Notes under the pieces: model-generated | The model's input: only the letters and a program-made list of their open reading frames with translations | The model's database searches: none | Told to the model about the DNA's origin: nothing | Made by a program: the position numbers and the translations under genes | Shown: positions 5,320 to 6,185 of the stretch, in pieces | Layout of the letters: every line of letters begins with the position of its first letter | Position numbering within the stretch: position 1 is the first letter of the stretch | Source: Beijerinckiaceae bacterium | GTDB lineage: Bacteria; Pseudomonadota; Alphaproteobacteria; Rhizobiales; Beijerinckiaceae | NCBI GenBank assembly: GCA_027311205.1 | Contig: DAICZI010000112.1 | Coordinates: forward strand, 1-6,185 | DNA: 6,185 nt | Reading direction: 5' to 3'

Positions 5320-6185
5320 TCAGGCGGGATGGTCGAGGTGATCAGGCTGGGTGGTTGTTTCGGGCCTGTCCGCCGGTGCGGTGGCCGGCAGGAACAGCGC
5401 AACATGCGCGCCGGGGCCCTTGGGAGCGTCGAGCAGTTCAATGCCGCCGCCATGGTCTTCCATGATTTTGGCGACAATCGGCAACCCGAGTCCGGTGCCT
5501 TCGGCGCGGGTGGTGACATAAGGCTCCAGCAGGCTGTTGCGATTATCGGGCGGAAACCCTATGCCATTGTCGATGACATCCAACCAGACCATGTCGGCGG
5601 TTCCCCGGTGCACGCGCACGCCAATGCGCGGCGTGCGGTCAAGCTGGCCCTGCTCGCAGGCGCTGGCGAGGCCCTCGATGGCATTTTTGATGACATTGGT
5701 CAGCGCCTGGGCGATGAGGCGGCGATCAAAATGACAGATGATCGGCTCGTCGGGAATATCTGCCGCGATTGCGATGTCCGGATTGCCATTGCGCATCAAG
5801 AACACCGCCTGTGCCACGGTGCTGTTGATCTCGCCGACCTCAAGGCGCGGCTTGGGCATGCGCGCAAATGACGAAAATTCGTCGACCATGCGTTTGATGT
5901 CATCGACCTGCCGGATAATCGTGTCGGTGCATTGGTCGAAAATCTCGCGGTCGGCGACGATCAGGCGCCCGTACTTGCGCTTCAGCCTTTCGGCGGAAAG
6001 CTGTATCGGCGTCAGCGGATTTTTGATTTCGTGGGCGATCCTGCGCGCAACATCGGCCCATGCGGCCGTGCGCTGGGCGCTCACGAGATCGGTAATATCA
6101 TCGAGGGTCACCACCATGCGGCGCATCTGCCCGACGCGCCCGCCAATGTGAATATTGAGCTTGCGCTCATGGCCGCCGCGCATCA
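5320..6185 (-). CDS. ntrY: Sensor histidine kinase NtrY (C-terminal part)
   Basis: The 3' end of ntrY is truncated by the right edge of the window. About 288 residues are visible of a protein that usually has over 700. Missing are the N-terminal membrane segments, the HAMP domain and most of the PAS domain; the first visible residues (to VVTLDDITDLV) are the end of PAS. Numbering from the first visible Met (6183), the dimerisation domain has the H-box RIAHEIKNPLTPIQ with phosphoacceptor His51 (codon 6033-6031). The catalytic domain shows N box NVIKNAIEG (163-171), G1 DNGIGFP (205-211), F box LLEPYVTT (218-225) and G2 GTGLGL (229-234), all intact. It should therefore autophosphorylate and pass phosphate to NtrX. 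The tail from about 268 is Pro/Thr/His/Asp-rich and probably disordered. This Met is internal, not a start. The assignment as NtrY rather than NtrB rests on the TPIQLSAERLKRKYG sequence and the adjacent ntrX. Confidence 0.95.
   Translation of the reverse strand, partial: MRGGHERKLNIHIGGRVGQMRRMVVTLDDITDLVSAQRTAAWADVARRIAHEIKNPLTPIQLSAERLKRKYGRLIVADREIFDQCTDTIIRQVDDIKRMVDEFSSFARMPKPRLEVGEINSTVAQAVFLMRNGNPDIAIAADIPDEPIICHFDRRLIAQALTNVIKNAIEGLASACEQGQLDRTPRIGVRVHRGTADMVWLDVIDNGIGFPPDNRNSLLEPYVTTRAEGTGLGLPIVAKIMEDHGGGIELLDAPKGPGAHVALFLPATAPADRPETTTQPDHLDHPA

Noticed and set aside
5014..5871. 285-codon open frame on the plus strand opposite ntrX and ntrY
   Set aside because: It is a shadow: the minus strand encodes ntrX and ntrY with all kinase and receiver motifs intact, and the plus-strand translation is compositionally odd and matches no family I know.

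Overview
The window looks like ordinary chromosome from a GC-rich alphaproteobacterium. The evidence is the gene order ntrY-ntrX-hfq-hflX, with mazG beside it, which is characteristic of that class. The alphaproteobacterial type of Hfq (with the LLRRDG insertion) and the double cold-shock-domain protein support this. I cannot place it below class from sequence alone. I see no transposase, phage gene, CRISPR array, tRNA or rRNA, and no clear sign of horizontal transfer.

Layout. Positions 1-406 hold no convincing gene. They contain an imperfect inverted repeat and, towards the right, what is probably the promoter and leader of the next gene. Positions 407-1075 (+) encode a protein with two cold-shock domains, closed by a good intrinsic terminator (1104-1137). 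Positions 1176-2003 (+) encode MazG, a nucleoside triphosphate pyrophosphohydrolase. A 101-bp convergent gap follows and contains a perfect 18-bp palindrome that includes the stop codon of the facing gene.

The rest is on the minus strand, listed here in transcription order. The 3' part of ntrY (sensor histidine kinase) runs from the right edge to 5320. ntrX (response regulator) occupies 5300-3933. A 204-bp gap carries a recognisable promoter and a leader for hfq. hfq lies at 3728-3477, and hflX, a ribosome-associated GTPase, at 3487-2105. hflX appears to start at a TTG codon inside the end of hfq.

Functionally, NtrY and NtrX form a two-component system, with NtrY phosphorylating NtrX, in nitrogen and redox-related control. 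Hfq is the global RNA chaperone for small RNAs, HflX acts on stalled or heat-damaged ribosomes, MazG removes non-canonical NTPs, and the cold-shock protein binds single-stranded nucleic acid. Together they form a stress and post-transcriptional regulation neighbourhood.

The most interesting features are regulatory. The hfq start codon is flanked on both sides by A-rich, ARN-like tracts and has no clear Shine-Dalgarno sequence. The hfq promoter has a dyad filling its spacer. NtrX lacks the GAFTGA loop needed to contact sigma-54. A 14-base motif is shared (12 of 14) by the regions upstream of the cold-shock gene and hfq. I found no wholly new system.
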